Source of the DNA: Sphingomonas sp. ERG5
Lineage (GTDB): Bacteria > Pseudomonadota > Alphaproteobacteria > Sphingomonadales > Sphingomonadaceae
Direction of reading: 5' to 3'
Assembly: GCF_000803065.1 (NCBI RefSeq)
Contig: NZ_JSXI01000016.1
Location: forward strand, 186,001-250,000
DNA: 64,000 bases
Below the pieces are notes generated by a model that did no database searches, was not told where the DNA came from, and worked only from the letters and a program-made list of their open reading frames with translations. Shown piece by piece: positions 1-8,821 of the stretch. Numbering within the stretch: the stretch's first letter is position 1; every line of letters starts with the position of its first letter. The position numbers and the translations under genes are program-made.

Positions 1-2
1 AA

Positions 3-1226
3 GATCCCGACAAGGTTCAGCAATGGCGTCGTTTCACTGGTCGCCTGGCCGCTGATTGGAAGCCCAATCTGTCCTTTACCGACAGTACTTTGCTCTACGC
101 CTCATTTTCACATGGCTATAAAGCGGGCGGCGCAAATCCCCGAAGTCAGGTCTCCAATCCGGATTTTGCCAATTACACCACCTTGACTGATTCATTTCAG
201 CCGGAGGATGTCAACGCGTTTGAGATCGGCACCAAGAATCAGCTCGCCGGTGGCAAGTTGATGTTCAGTGCGGCGGCATTTTACAACGACTATAAGAAAT
301 ATCAGATATCGCAGCTGATCGATCGCGGTTTCCATACCGAGAACTTCGATGCGCGGACGATGGGTCTGGAGTTCGAGGGTGCCTGGATTCCCTCGCGCCA
401 TTTCCGGATCGGCGCTACCTTCGGGTATCTCAATACCAAGATCGGCAAGGGGCAATATTCGATCGACGTGATGGATCGGCTTCAAGGGCATGATGATTGG
501 GTCGTGCTGCGCCCCTGGGCGCAAAGTCCCAATACTTGCGTGGCCCCAAGGGAAGTTGTCGCGCGGTTGCTTAATTCCCCCGTGTTTATCAGTTCGGGGG
601 TGACGGGTACGCCGCCTGCGGATTGGAAGCCGGGCGATCCTCCGCGGTTTGCTAATGGTATTGGCATCTTCACGAGGCTGTTGTGCGAATCGCCCAATTT
701 TTTCCCAGGCAGATTCTCGCCGGGCAGCCTGCTTTCCCAGCCCTTCTTCGGCAATGTGGTCTACGATCCCACATCGGGTTATGATCCCAGTCAGCCATCA
801 AGCTATGATCCGGCCAATCCATCAAACTATGGCGCTCCCAATCAGGGGCGGGGTTTTGGCGCCAATGTTGGCGGGCATCAGCTCCCCAACGCTCCGCATT
901 TCACCTTCAATGTGGGCGCGCAATACACCTTTTTCCTCAATGACTGGCAGCTCGGCCTGCGTGGCGACTATTATCGTCAATCGAGTAGCTACGCACGGAT
1001 ATACAATACCGCTTATGACAAGCTGAAAGGTTGGGGTAATGGTAATATTGCGATAACGCTAACACGGCCGCAATCAAACCTGACATTCCAATTCTATATC
1101 AAGAATGTCTTCAATAGCACACCGATAACTGATGCATTTACCGGGCCAGATGAGCTTGGTAACTTTACCAATGTCTTCACGCTTGATCCACGGCTCTACG
1201 GACTTAACGTAAAAGTAGGGTTCTAA
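3..1226 (+). CDS. TonB-dependent receptor, C-terminal part (5' end outside the window)
   Basis: The frame is already open at the first base, so the signal peptide and plug lie upstream. The visible 407 residues are outer-membrane beta-barrel: strands such as LYASFSHGYKAGG, the FSAAAFYNDYKKYQ hairpin, PEDVNAFEIGTK (common in sphingomonad receptors), and a last strand ending KVGF with the terminal Phe used in barrel assembly. Bases about 760-850 encode a Tyr-Asp-Pro/Pro-Ser-rich stretch with YDP three times, probably an extracellular loop. The substrate cannot be read from the sequence. Family assignment is firm. Confidence 0.9.
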   Translation, partial: DPDKVQQWRRFTGRLAADWKPNLSFTDSTLLYASFSHGYKAGGANPRSQVSNPDFANYTTLTDSFQPEDVNAFEIGTKNQLAGGKLMFSAAAFYNDYKKYQISQLIDRGFHTENFDARTMGLEFEGAWIPSRHFRIGATFGYLNTKIGKGQYSIDVMDRLQGHDDWVVLRPWAQSPNTCVAPREVVARLLNSPVFISSGVTGTPPADWKPGDPPRFANGIGIFTRLLCESPNFFPGRFSPGSLLSQPFFGNVVYDPTSGYDPSQPSSYDPANPSNYGAPNQGRGFGANVGGHQLPNAPHFTFNVGAQYTFFLNDWQLGLRGDYYRQSSSYARIYNTAYDKLKGWGNGNIAITLTRPQSNLTFQFYIKNVFNSTPITDAFTGPDELGNFTNVFTLDPRLYGLNVKVGF

Positions 1227-1491
1227 ATAATTAAGGATAGTATTTTAGCTTCATTTTGGCTCAAATTATATTTTATAATAGCTATAATTATGCTATTTAC
1301 GAAGATGCAAAGGTGAGTCGCTGTCTTGATATTTCAATATCAGGGCGTGATATCTTTGTATCAAGTGAACTAGATAAATAAAAACAAAAGGAGAGTGCAT
1401 GGAGAGATATATTATAGTCGAGTTTTATTAGTAGAACCGTAGCTATATATAATTAGGTGCATACTTAATAATATCTGAAAGGTATTCGAAA
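1227..1491. other. AT-rich intergenic region
   Basis: This 265-base spacer is far richer in A and T than the surrounding genes, with many TATA/ATTATA runs. It probably holds the promoter for the small exported protein at 1492 and perhaps the receptor terminator, but no clean hairpin or -35/-10 pair could be singled out. Its composition fits a locally acquired or fast-evolving segment. Confidence 0.5.
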
Positions 1492-2007
1492 ATGAAATCT
1501 CTTTTGAAATCCGCTCTTGTGCTCACGACCGCAGTTGGCCTGTCGTCAGGCCCTGGCTATGCGCAGCAAATCTCGCCGATGGGGCTTGGTGCAAGTGTTA
1601 CGGCATCTGGCACTATTGAAGTCAGCGTTCTTGGCCTCGGCAGAAGGACGTGCGGAATCACGATGACCGGTACCGTGACCCGGGTGGGTTCGGTATCGCC
1701 GGCTGTCACTGGCGAAATGACCTTCACGGCCGGCACGGCAACGGGCACGAATTGCACCTCAACCGGCACCGGTTCCACCATTTGGCCGGTTAAGATTGAA
1801 ACGACGCTGCCCAGCACGCAGTTCAACAAGGTGCGGATCACCCAATTGTCGTTCAGCACGCCATTCGGCCCCTGCACAACGACCAACACGTTGGTTGATT
1901 GGAATAACTCAGCATCGACCGCGTTCACAACGTCTGCAGTGACGGTGGGCTTTTGCACCGTGCACACGATGAATGTGGTGGTTACTCCATCAATGACCGT
2001 TCTTTAA
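1492..2007 (+). CDS. Small exported Thr/Ser-rich protein, possibly PraB-like
   Basis: 171 residues. An N-terminal signal peptide of about 24 residues (MKSLLKSALVL...GYAQQ) is followed by a low-charge, Thr/Gly/Ser/Val-rich beta-type domain with four Cys (RRTCGIT, TNCTS, GPCTT, GFCTV). It is a diverged paralogue of the next gene: both share CxxTMxGTVTxVG, FTxGTAT, TPxGxC and a WNNS motif. The pattern recalls the secreted PraA/PraB (alkane-oxidation activator) family, from memory only. A strong hairpin lies just downstream. Probably periplasmic or extracellular; function unknown. Confidence 0.7.
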   Translation: MKSLLKSALVLTTAVGLSSGPGYAQQISPMGLGASVTASGTIEVSVLGLGRRTCGITMTGTVTRVGSVSPAVTGEMTFTAGTATGTNCTSTGTGSTIWPVKIETTLPSTQFNKVRITQLSFSTPFGPCTTTNTLVDWNNSASTAFTTSAVTVGFCTVHTMNVVVTPSMTVL

Positions 2008-2021
2008 ACTACTGAATTTGT

Positions 2022-2045
2022 GGCATGGCGGTTTTCCGCCATGCC
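2022..2045 (+). terminator. Hairpin terminator after the first small exported protein
   Basis: Perfect 10-bp stem GGCATGGCGG / CCGCCATGCC with a TTTT loop, 15 bases after the stop codon at 2007. No long U-tract follows, so it could work as a stem-only terminator or protect the mRNA 3' end. Confidence 0.6.
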
Positions 2046-2229
2046 GCATCTTCTCCAGCTGAGAATGGTAAGAGAAGAACCATCTTGCCGTTTAGAAGAC
2101 GATCTCCGGTAATAGCGTTCAGGAATTTCTTGGAAGCGGCAGTATTCTTCCTGGTCCGCTAAGCGGACTCACGATGAATTAGTTAAATATAAGTAATATT
2201 TAGGCTATTTGTAATTTTGGAGTACCTCA

Positions 2230-2739
2230 ATGAGAAAGTCGGTTTTGCTTGGCGGCATGATCGCCTCCTCGGCTTTGTCGATAGCTTCGCCTGCCTTGGC
2301 AAACCCGATCGCCTCACCTGTGCTTGGCGCGCCGGTCAATGTGACGGGCGCTATCAGCACTACCGTGCTGGGTTTCCTATTCAACGCGACCTGCAATGTC
2401 ACGATGTCGGGAACAGTGACGAGCGTCGGAACGGCGACGACTCCAGGGGTCGTCACTTTTACCTCGGGCACCGCGACCGACATACCGGGAGGGGCCGTCT
2501 GTAACGACCAGACATTGGGTACCGTTACATTTCCCATTATCGCCCGAACGACATCGCAATCGGTGCTGACGATTGATCAACTGAAACTCACCACCCCGCT
2601 GGGAACTTGCACAAAGAACAATGTTCCGGTGGCATGGAATAATTCAACATCCGGCGGAACCATAAGTACGGCCGCCGGCATCTGCACTTCTGTCACTGGG
2701 ACGTTGCAGACAGTGTCCAGTCCGATTGTCATCGGCTGA
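2230..2739 (+). CDS. Small exported protein, paralogue of the 1492 gene
   Basis: 169 residues with a signal peptide (MRKSVLLGGMIASSALSIA, cleavage near ALANP). The mature part aligns with the upstream gene: TGxIxxxVLG, TCNVTMSGTVTSVG, FTSGTAT, TPLGTC, WNNS, with four Cys at matching places. The domain is predicted all-beta and exported. The start is preceded by TTTGGAGTACC, giving GGAG at good spacing. That leader plus the signal-peptide region is almost the same as at the following gene, although the mature domains differ. Possible PraB-like family; function unknown. Confidence 0.7.
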   Translation: MRKSVLLGGMIASSALSIASPALANPIASPVLGAPVNVTGAISTTVLGFLFNATCNVTMSGTVTSVGTATTPGVVTFTSGTATDIPGGAVCNDQTLGTVTFPIIARTTSQSVLTIDQLKLTTPLGTCTKNNVPVAWNNSTSGGTISTAAGICTSVTGTLQTVSSPIVIG

Positions 2740-2830
2740 AGCTTCGATCGGCAAGGCGGAAGTTCGTCATGCAGTTTCTTCGCGGAAAGCCGGGATTGTC
2801 AGAATTCTCGAGTAACTTTGGAGTATCCCA

Positions 2831-3280
2831 ATGAGAAAGTCGGTTTTTCTTGGCGGCATGATGGCCTCCTTGGCTTTGTCGATCGCAGTGCCTGCCTATG
2901 CGGCAGACGGTAAACCCGCCTTCAGCATCAAGACGCCGCTCGAAAAGCTGGCTGCCAATCCCGGCGCCAACGCCGTGCTCGACCGTGAGCTGCCTGGCTT
3001 CACCACCTTGCCGCAATATGAGCAGTTCAAGACCATGAGCATCGACGCGCTGGAAGCGATGTTCCCCAACGTCATTCCGCATGAGCGTATCGTGGCGATC
3101 GATGCAGCGCTGAAGGCGCTCCCCGCCGATGGCGGTACGGTCGGCACGCCTGCGCCGGGTGCCGATGCAGCCAGCGCTGCCACCGCGTCGGTCGCTGCCG
3201 CGCCGACGGCCCCCGCTTCTTCGCCGGTACCTGCTTCAGGCGCTACGCCGGCATCGGCCCCGGAAACTGCGCCGCGCTGA
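2831..3280 (+). CDS. Small exported protein with helical domain and Ala/Pro-rich tail
   Basis: 149 residues. Signal peptide MRKSVFLGGMMASLALSIA is cleaved near AYAAD. Residues about 28-95 form a helical segment (TPLEKLAANPGANAVL, LPGFTTLPQYEQFKTMS, VIPHERIVAIDAAL). From memory it resembles a short module found at the C-terminus of secreted esterases and glycosidases in sphingomonads and Caulobacter. The tail (about 105-149) is low-complexity Ala/Pro/Thr/Ser, perhaps a cell-wall or linker region. The signal peptide and RBS match the 2230 gene while the mature part is unrelated. Function unknown. Confidence 0.7.
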   Translation: MRKSVFLGGMMASLALSIAVPAYAADGKPAFSIKTPLEKLAANPGANAVLDRELPGFTTLPQYEQFKTMSIDALEAMFPNVIPHERIVAIDAALKALPADGGTVGTPAPGADAASAATASVAAAPTAPASSPVPASGATPASAPETAPR

Positions 3281-3357
3281 CCGGGCCGACCCGGTTTACC
3301 TGTCGGAGGCCGGCCTCGGGTCGGTCACCTGGTCGAGTTTCCTCCCCTCTCGCTCCG

Positions 3358-3401
3358 GGCATGATGAAACCTCGTTCGACCGGACGAGGTTTCGTCATGC
3401 C
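3358..3401 (+). terminator. Strong hairpin terminator
   Basis: 17-bp stem GGCATGATGAAACCTCG / CGAGGTTTCGTCATGCC, with one T-G wobble, around a 10-base loop. It sits 77 bases after the stop of the small exported protein and before the phosphatase, and probably ends the accessory block. Confidence 0.7.
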
Positions 3402-3508
3402 TTGGGGAAGGGGCGCGTCACGCTTGCGGGGCAATGCGGAAAACGGGTGGACGGTCCCGGGCAAGAAAACGCGTCCACGTAAGAACCGCGAGTTGAAAGT
3501 GCGAGGCG

Positions 3509-5137
3509 ATGGAGATTGGTCGGCGGGAACTGGTGCTGATGGGTGGTTTCGGGTTCGGCGCGGCGGCGCTGGCCGGACCGGCTGCGATGGCGGCGACACT
3601 GCGGGCAAATGGTTTCACGCATAATGTCGCAAGCGGTGAGCCGGGCCCCAACTCGGCATTGCTATGGACGCGCTATGTCCCGGCCCATGGCGGCGAAACC
3701 CGGCTGACTGCCGAGGTTGCGGAAACACCTGATTTCAAGACGATCAAGGCCGGCGGGGTCGCAGTCGCGCGGCGCGGGGACGATTATACGGCACGCGTCA
3801 CGGTAGCCGGGCTGGAGCCCGCGCGATTCTATTATTACCGCTTCATCGCCGCAAATGGCGCGGTGTCGCCGATCGGTCGCACGCGTACCTTGCCGGTCGG
3901 GCCGGTCGGGCGTTTCTGCCTTGGTGTATTTTCCTGCGCCAATATGCCCAATGGCTGGTTCAACGCCTATGCCCATGCCGCGGCGCGCGATGATATCGAT
4001 CTGATGGTTCACACCGGTGACTATTTCTACGAATATCAACGCGGCTATTATCCCAATGCGCAAAAGGCGGTGGCCGGGCGGATGATCGAGCCGCCGACCG
4101 AGGCGATCCGGCTGGCCGATTATCGGCTGCGCCTCGCGTGTTACCGTGCCGATCCGGATCTGCAGCGACTGCATCAGATGTTCCCGATGATCGCGCAGCG
4201 TGACGATCATGAACTGGGCAATGACAGCTGGGCGCATGGCGCCGAAAACCATACCCCCGATGAAGGCGATTATGAGGTGCGCAAGCGTGCCTCGATCAAG
4301 GCCTATAATGAATGGCTGCCGGTGTCGGGGCAGAGTTGGTCGAGTTATGAAGTCGGCGATCTGGCGACGATCTTTCGCCCGGAAACCAGACTCACCGCGC
4401 GTAGCGCCTGGCTTGACATGCGTCCCGCGGTGGAGGCAGCGGGCGACCCGGTGGCCAATCTGATCGCGCTGCGCGACGGGCCATTGGCCGACCCGAAGCG
4501 CACCTTGATGGGCGATACCCAGGAACAATGGCTGTATCAGGGGATGGCGCAGTCCAAACGACGCGGCGCCAAATGGCAGGTCGTGTCGCAGCAAGTCCTG
4601 GTTGGCCAGCAGAAGCTGCCCGAACTGCCCCAGGCCATGCTGTCCAACCTGAAACTTCCCCCCGAGGGCGCCGCGTATCTCAAGGCGATCAATGCCGCGG
4701 CGAAAGCGGGCCTTCCCGCCGACCTCGACGGCTGGGCCGGTTTTCCCGCCGCGCGCGCGCGCTTCCTCAGCGCCGCGCAAGCTGCCGATGCCGATCTGAT
4801 CGTCCTGTCCGGCGACAGCCATAATGCCTGGGCATTCGATCTGGCCCAGGACGGAAGGCCGGCGGGCGTGGAATTCGGCGGGCACAGCGTCACGTCGCCG
4901 GGGCTTGAGGAATATATCTCCGTGCCGCCGGCTCTGGTCGGGCAATTCTTCGTCAACGCCAGCCCGGAGCTCAAATGGGCGGAGACCAGCAGCCGCGGCT
5001 ATATGGCGATTGAACTGACCCCGGAAAAAGTCACTGGCGAATGGGTCATGATGGAAGGCGTGAAGACGCGGTCGCTCGCCACCCGACCCAGTCGGAAAAT
5101 GCAGGTGGAACGAGGGCGGCGGATCTTTTCGCCCTGA
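3509..5137 (+). CDS. phoD: PhoD-type alkaline phosphatase/phosphodiesterase, Tat-exported
   Basis: 542 residues. A Tat signal (GRRELVLMG, cleavage near AMAAT) is followed by a small N-terminal Ig-like domain (THNVASGEPGPNSALLWTRY, the usual PhoD opening) and the metallophosphatase domain. Metal-binding motifs are visible: FSCANMPNGWFNAY, MVHTGDYFYEYQRG, AQRDDHELGND, and VLSGDSHNAWAF near the C-terminus. PhoD enzymes release phosphate from phosphomonoesters and diesters in the periplasm using Fe and Ca. Length is normal. The next gene, also Tat-exported, follows after about 90 bases. No Pho box was recognised upstream. Confidence 0.9.
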   Translation: MEIGRRELVLMGGFGFGAAALAGPAAMAATLRANGFTHNVASGEPGPNSALLWTRYVPAHGGETRLTAEVAETPDFKTIKAGGVAVARRGDDYTARVTVAGLEPARFYYYRFIAANGAVSPIGRTRTLPVGPVGRFCLGVFSCANMPNGWFNAYAHAAARDDIDLMVHTGDYFYEYQRGYYPNAQKAVAGRMIEPPTEAIRLADYRLRLACYRADPDLQRLHQMFPMIAQRDDHELGNDSWAHGAENHTPDEGDYEVRKRASIKAYNEWLPVSGQSWSSYEVGDLATIFRPETRLTARSAWLDMRPAVEAAGDPVANLIALRDGPLADPKRTLMGDTQEQWLYQGMAQSKRRGAKWQVVSQQVLVGQQKLPELPQAMLSNLKLPPEGAAYLKAINAAAKAGLPADLDGWAGFPAARARFLSAAQAADADLIVLSGDSHNAWAFDLAQDGRPAGVEFGGHSVTSPGLEEYISVPPALVGQFFVNASPELKWAETSSRGYMAIELTPEKVTGEWVMMEGVKTRSLATRPSRKMQVERGRRIFSP

Positions 5138-5224
5138 CCCCGCGCGCACCGACCGACTCCCCACTCAATCAAGTCACGAAACTGCCGAAAATTCGAATTT
5201 CCCCGATCTTTGAGGACCAATGAC

Positions 5225-6778
5225 ATGATGAACCAGGACGAGAATTTATCGCAAGTACGGCGCAATTTCCTGAAAGTGGCGGCGATGACGGGTGTCGCGA
5301 CGCTGCTTCCCGGCGGCGCGTTCGCCCGCGCCGTGGCCGAGCCCGCAGCCGATTTCGCCAGCATGGACGCCACCGGTCTGGCCGCGGCGATCAAGGCGCG
5401 CAAAATCTCTCCGCTGGAGGCGGTCAATGCCGCCATCGCCCGTGCCCAGGCGGTACAGCCGCAGATCAACTGCATCAGCCAGGAACTGTACGATCGTGCG
5501 CGCAAGCATGTTCCCGCGATCAACCCGGCTGGACCGTTCGCTGGCGTGCCGATGATGATCAAGGACGAGGCCGACGTCGCCGGAACGGCGAAGCATTTCG
5601 GTTCCAAGCTGGACAAGCTGACGCCGATTGCGAAAGAGAATGACCAGTTGGTCGAGATGATCGAGCAATCGGGCTTCAACATCTTTGCTCGCACGACGAT
5701 GCCCGAGTTCGGCATCCTGCCGACCACTGAAACGCTTGCTTATGGCGTGACGCGCAATCCGTGGAATCTGGATCATACGCCGGGCGGATCCTCGGGCGGG
5801 GCGGCGGCGGCGGTTGCCGCCGGTATCATTCCATTGGCGCATGGTTCGGACGGCGCCGGCTCGCTGCGCATTCCGGGGAGCGTGTGCGGACTGGTCGGCA
5901 TGAAGCCGTCGCGCGATCGCCTTTCCGGCCCGTTGAGCATCGTCAACGGCAAGATGGATGTCAGCGGCTTTCTGGGTGAATCATTCTGCCTCTCGCGCAC
6001 CGTGCGCGATACCGCCAATATGCTCGCATTGCTTGAAATGAAGGGTGCCGGGGCGGTCTATCCACCGATCGGCAAGGTGACCGGGCCAGGCGCCAAAAGG
6101 CTGCGCGTCGGTTATATCATGAACAGTCTGGGGGATCATACGCCGGTGCCGGAAGTGGCCGAGGGCGTGAATTCGACGCTGAAACTGCTTGAATCGCTTG
6201 GTCATCATGTCAGCCCGGTCAAATGGCCATTCGACGGCGCGACCTTTGTTGAGGATTTCACCGTCGTCTATCTCGCCCGGGCCAACGAAGCCAAGAAGCT
6301 GCTTCCCCCGGGAACCAGTGTGGACCCCAAGATTCTGCGCGCGCTGGTTGAGCCTGTTTCCTTCAGCATGAGCCAATTGGCCGAAGACGTGCCGGAAGAC
6401 ATGGTGGCGAAATGCTATGCGCGCATCGCGGCGGCGTCCAAGGCCTATTTCGGGCTGTTCGACACCATTGATATCCTCGTCACCCCGGTCCTGCTCAAGC
6501 CGCCAGCCCGGATCGGCGACATCAACGGCTCCTTGCCGGTGGCGGTGGTGATGCAGCGGCTCAACAATTATGCCGATTATACCATGCTGCAGAACGCGAC
6601 CGGCGGACCCGCGCTGAGCTTGCCGATGCACTGGACCAGGGATGGCTTGCCGGTTGGCGTGCAGTTCGCCGGACCGTTGGGCGGCGATCGCGCGCTGCTG
6701 GAGCTCTCCTTCGAACTTGAGGCCGCTCAGCCCTGGGCGCAGCGTCGACCGCCGCTCTGGGCACCCTCCAAGGTCTGA
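5225..6778 (+). CDS. Amidase-signature hydrolase, Tat-exported
   Basis: 517 residues from ATG 5225, chosen because GAGGA sits 8 bases before it; an in-frame TTG at 5210 has no ribosome site. A Tat signal (VRRNFLKVAAMTG) precedes the amidase-signature domain. The Ser-cisSer-Lys triad is visible: Lys in MIKDEADVAG, the GGSSGGAAAAVAAG loop and GSDGAGSLRIPG. The family hydrolyses amides (glutamyl, aryl, aliphatic or fatty-acid); the substrate is unknown. The Tat signal suggests periplasmic action, as with the phosphatase before it. It is not GatA, which is cytoplasmic. Confidence 0.88.
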   Translation: MMNQDENLSQVRRNFLKVAAMTGVATLLPGGAFARAVAEPAADFASMDATGLAAAIKARKISPLEAVNAAIARAQAVQPQINCISQELYDRARKHVPAINPAGPFAGVPMMIKDEADVAGTAKHFGSKLDKLTPIAKENDQLVEMIEQSGFNIFARTTMPEFGILPTTETLAYGVTRNPWNLDHTPGGSSGGAAAAVAAGIIPLAHGSDGAGSLRIPGSVCGLVGMKPSRDRLSGPLSIVNGKMDVSGFLGESFCLSRTVRDTANMLALLEMKGAGAVYPPIGKVTGPGAKRLRVGYIMNSLGDHTPVPEVAEGVNSTLKLLESLGHHVSPVKWPFDGATFVEDFTVVYLARANEAKKLLPPGTSVDPKILRALVEPVSFSMSQLAEDVPEDMVAKCYARIAAASKAYFGLFDTIDILVTPVLLKPPARIGDINGSLPVAVVMQRLNNYADYTMLQNATGGPALSLPMHWTRDGLPVGVQFAGPLGGDRALLELSFELEAAQPWAQRRPPLWAPSKV

Positions 6779-7212
6779 TCGGATCGGCGGGCAAGTATAT
6801 TGGCAGTAACTTGTCCCGCTATATTTTGGGTTTCGCGTTGACGCTCGCTACACTGACTCGATTTGGCGAATTGCGGAGTGTTTTGGTTCCGTCGCAGTAA
6901 CAATAAGACAAAGACGAAGCCAGAATGCTCCGCCCGGACAGTGTTTCGCTGATGGACAGTCTTGTAGATAAGAGAAGATTACTGAAACTTGCTTTTTGAT
7001 TTGAAAAGGCTCAATACTGAGCGAACGTTAACAGCTTGTCAGGATGCCATTGCGTGCCTGGTCATCAGTGGATCGAGCGACTCTCGGTCATGGGCGTCCA
7101 CCGATCAGCGCGGTCCGGATGATGGTCGGTTATGCCGCAGTTTGACGGCGCAACGGCGCTTCGGGCAAGAGCCCCCAAACCTGAAGAGGTACATATCTTT
7201 GAGGCTGAATCG
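6779..7212. other. Intergenic region upstream of the TetR regulator
   Basis: 434 bases between the amidase stop and the preferred TetR start. It holds an AT-richer stretch (about 6960-7020) that may carry the promoter, but no clear palindrome, hairpin or convincing ORF was seen. If the TetR gene starts at ATG 7132, the last 80 bases are coding. Confidence 0.4.
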
Positions 7213-7887
7213 TTGAACAAGACTCCCCAGGTAAACGGCGCTTCCCAGAAAAAGACCCGGTCCAAACCGACCTTGATGCCCAAGCAAGCCCGCGCCATTC
7301 AAACCCGCGAGCATTTGCTCGATGTCGCCGGAGCGCTTCTCGCCGAGGTTGGCCTTGAGGATATCTCGACCAATTTGATCTGTGCTCGTGCGGGCATGAG
7401 CCCACCGGCGCTCTATCGGTATTTTGCCGACAAGCACGCCGTGCTGGAAGCGCTCGGCATGCGTCTGATGGAACGGCAGAATTCGTTGCTGATCGATTGG
7501 ATCGAAGGCAATATGAATCTGGGCATCGAGGGCATGCTCGAAAAGACCGAGGAGATTCTGCGGCGCACTGCCGAGATCACCGCGGCCGAGCCAGGCGGCA
7601 TCTGGATCGAACGCGCGCTGCACGCGTCCCCGAGACTGTCTCACATCCGCATCGAATCCCATCGGTTCGTGACGGACGCGCAACTCGAAATCGTTTCCGC
7701 GATGCTGCCGGATGTGCCCAGAGATGTCTTGTGGCGGCGGATCAGGTTCATGATCGAGCTCGCTTATGCCGCGCATGAAATGATGAGCGAGGAAGACCGG
7801 ATTTCGCCCGAGGCGGTTTATGCGGAAACCGGGCGCATGATGCGATTTGTGCTGCTGGGAGACGATGGCTTCGTAAAGGGAAGCTGA
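7213..7887 (+). CDS. TetR/AcrR family transcriptional regulator
   Basis: 224 residues from TTG 7213, which has GAGG 8 bases upstream; an in-frame ATG at 7132 (251 residues) lacks a ribosome site. After a basic leader, the HTH runs from IQTREHLLDVAGALL through DISTNLICARAGMSPPALYRYFADKHAVLEAL, a textbook TetR recognition helix (PPALYRYFADK). The C-terminal helical domain has no assignable ligand. It stands alone: the amidase upstream and the lipoprotein downstream are on the same strand but well spaced. Family certain, target unknown. Confidence 0.85.
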   Translation: MNKTPQVNGASQKKTRSKPTLMPKQARAIQTREHLLDVAGALLAEVGLEDISTNLICARAGMSPPALYRYFADKHAVLEALGMRLMERQNSLLIDWIEGNMNLGIEGMLEKTEEILRRTAEITAAEPGGIWIERALHASPRLSHIRIESHRFVTDAQLEIVSAMLPDVPRDVLWRRIRFMIELAYAAHEMMSEEDRISPEAVYAETGRMMRFVLLGDDGFVKGS

Positions 7888-8059
7888 TCTGAAAGTTGTG
7901 CCAGGCCGACATTCCCTTGCGACTTGCTTCGGTCGGCTCTTGCAAGAATGGTATTTATCACTATCGTTTTGACAGGTGGGCTGCGCTCGATCTGATTGGA
8001 ACGGTGTGTCCCGCATGTCCTCAACGCTGGAGCATCCGGCACAATTGAGCGGATAGTCC

Positions 8060-8371
8060 ATGCGGTTATTGATCTCTCTGCTTCTTGCCCTCGCGCTGTC
8101 AGCCTGTGCGACCCCCGAAGCGCGCCTGCGTTCGGGACTGATCGACATGGGCCTGCCGGAGGCACAATCGACCTGCATGGCGGATCGTATGGCGCACAAG
8201 CTCTCGGTCACGCAGCTTCGACGCATCTCGGCGCTGGGCAGCCTGAGAAACCAGCCGCTCGATAAGCTCTCCCAGGAGGAGTTTCTCCACAAGATCCGCG
8301 CGCTTCGTGACGGCGAGATCCTTGCCGTGACTCTCAAGGCGGCCGCCGGCTGCGCATTCGGCTTTCGGTGA
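8060..8371 (+). CDS. Small putative lipoprotein
   Basis: 103 residues. MRLLISLLLALALSAC is a lipoprotein signal with the lipobox LSAC, acylated Cys at residue 16. The mature part is a short helical segment with SGLIDMGLPEAQSTCMADRMAHKLS and further Cys residues near positions 41 and 99. Its pattern (short, two internal Cys, ends GCAFGFR) is shared by small hypothetical lipoproteins in sphingomonads, in my recollection. It is separated from the TetR gene by 172 bases and shows no operon partner. Function unknown. Confidence 0.7.
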   Translation: MRLLISLLLALALSACATPEARLRSGLIDMGLPEAQSTCMADRMAHKLSVTQLRRISALGSLRNQPLDKLSQEEFLHKIRALRDGEILAVTLKAAAGCAFGFR

Positions 8372-8476
8372 GGTCAGGCGAGTGACATGCCTGTGCGGCG
8401 GTGGTTGCGTGGCGGCGTCTTCTTCGGCAGGAACGTTGGCAAATCAGGCTGACCATGACCACCGGGAGATTGACGA

Positions 8477-8821
8477 ATGACCATCACGCGCCTCGATGCC
8501 GGACCCCGTATGAGCCAGGCCGTGATCCATGGTGATACCGTCTATCTGGCCGGGCAGGTCGGCGCACCGGGTGAAAGCGTCACCGCGCAGACCGAAGCGG
8601 TCCTGGCGCAGGTCGAGGCGCTGCTGGCGCGTGCCGGCAGCGACAAATCGAAGATCCTGATGGCGACGATCTGGCTTGCCGACATGGCCGATTTTGCCGA
8701 GATGAACGCGGTCTGGGATGTGTGGGTCGGCGGGCTGGATGCCCCTGCGCGCGCGACCGGCGAGGCGAAGCTCGCCACACCGGCCTATAAGGTCGAAGTG
8801 ATCGTCATCGCCGCGCGCTGA
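8477..8821 (+). CDS. RidA family protein (reactive imine deaminase-like)
   Basis: 114 residues, normal RidA length. Shows the YjgF/RidA features: opening RMSQAVIHGDTVYLAGQVG, AQTEAVLAQVEALLARAGSDKSKILMATIWLADMADF, the Arg of APARATGEAKLATP that binds the substrate carboxylate, and the final VEVIVIAA strand. RidA proteins hydrolyse enamine/imine intermediates made by PLP enzymes; this one lacks the full RidA-I motif and may be in a RidA4-7 subgroup. GGGAG lies upstream of the ATG. Cytoplasmic. Confidence 0.88.
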   Translation: MTITRLDAGPRMSQAVIHGDTVYLAGQVGAPGESVTAQTEAVLAQVEALLARAGSDKSKILMATIWLADMADFAEMNAVWDVWVGGLDAPARATGEAKLATPAYKVEVIVIAAR

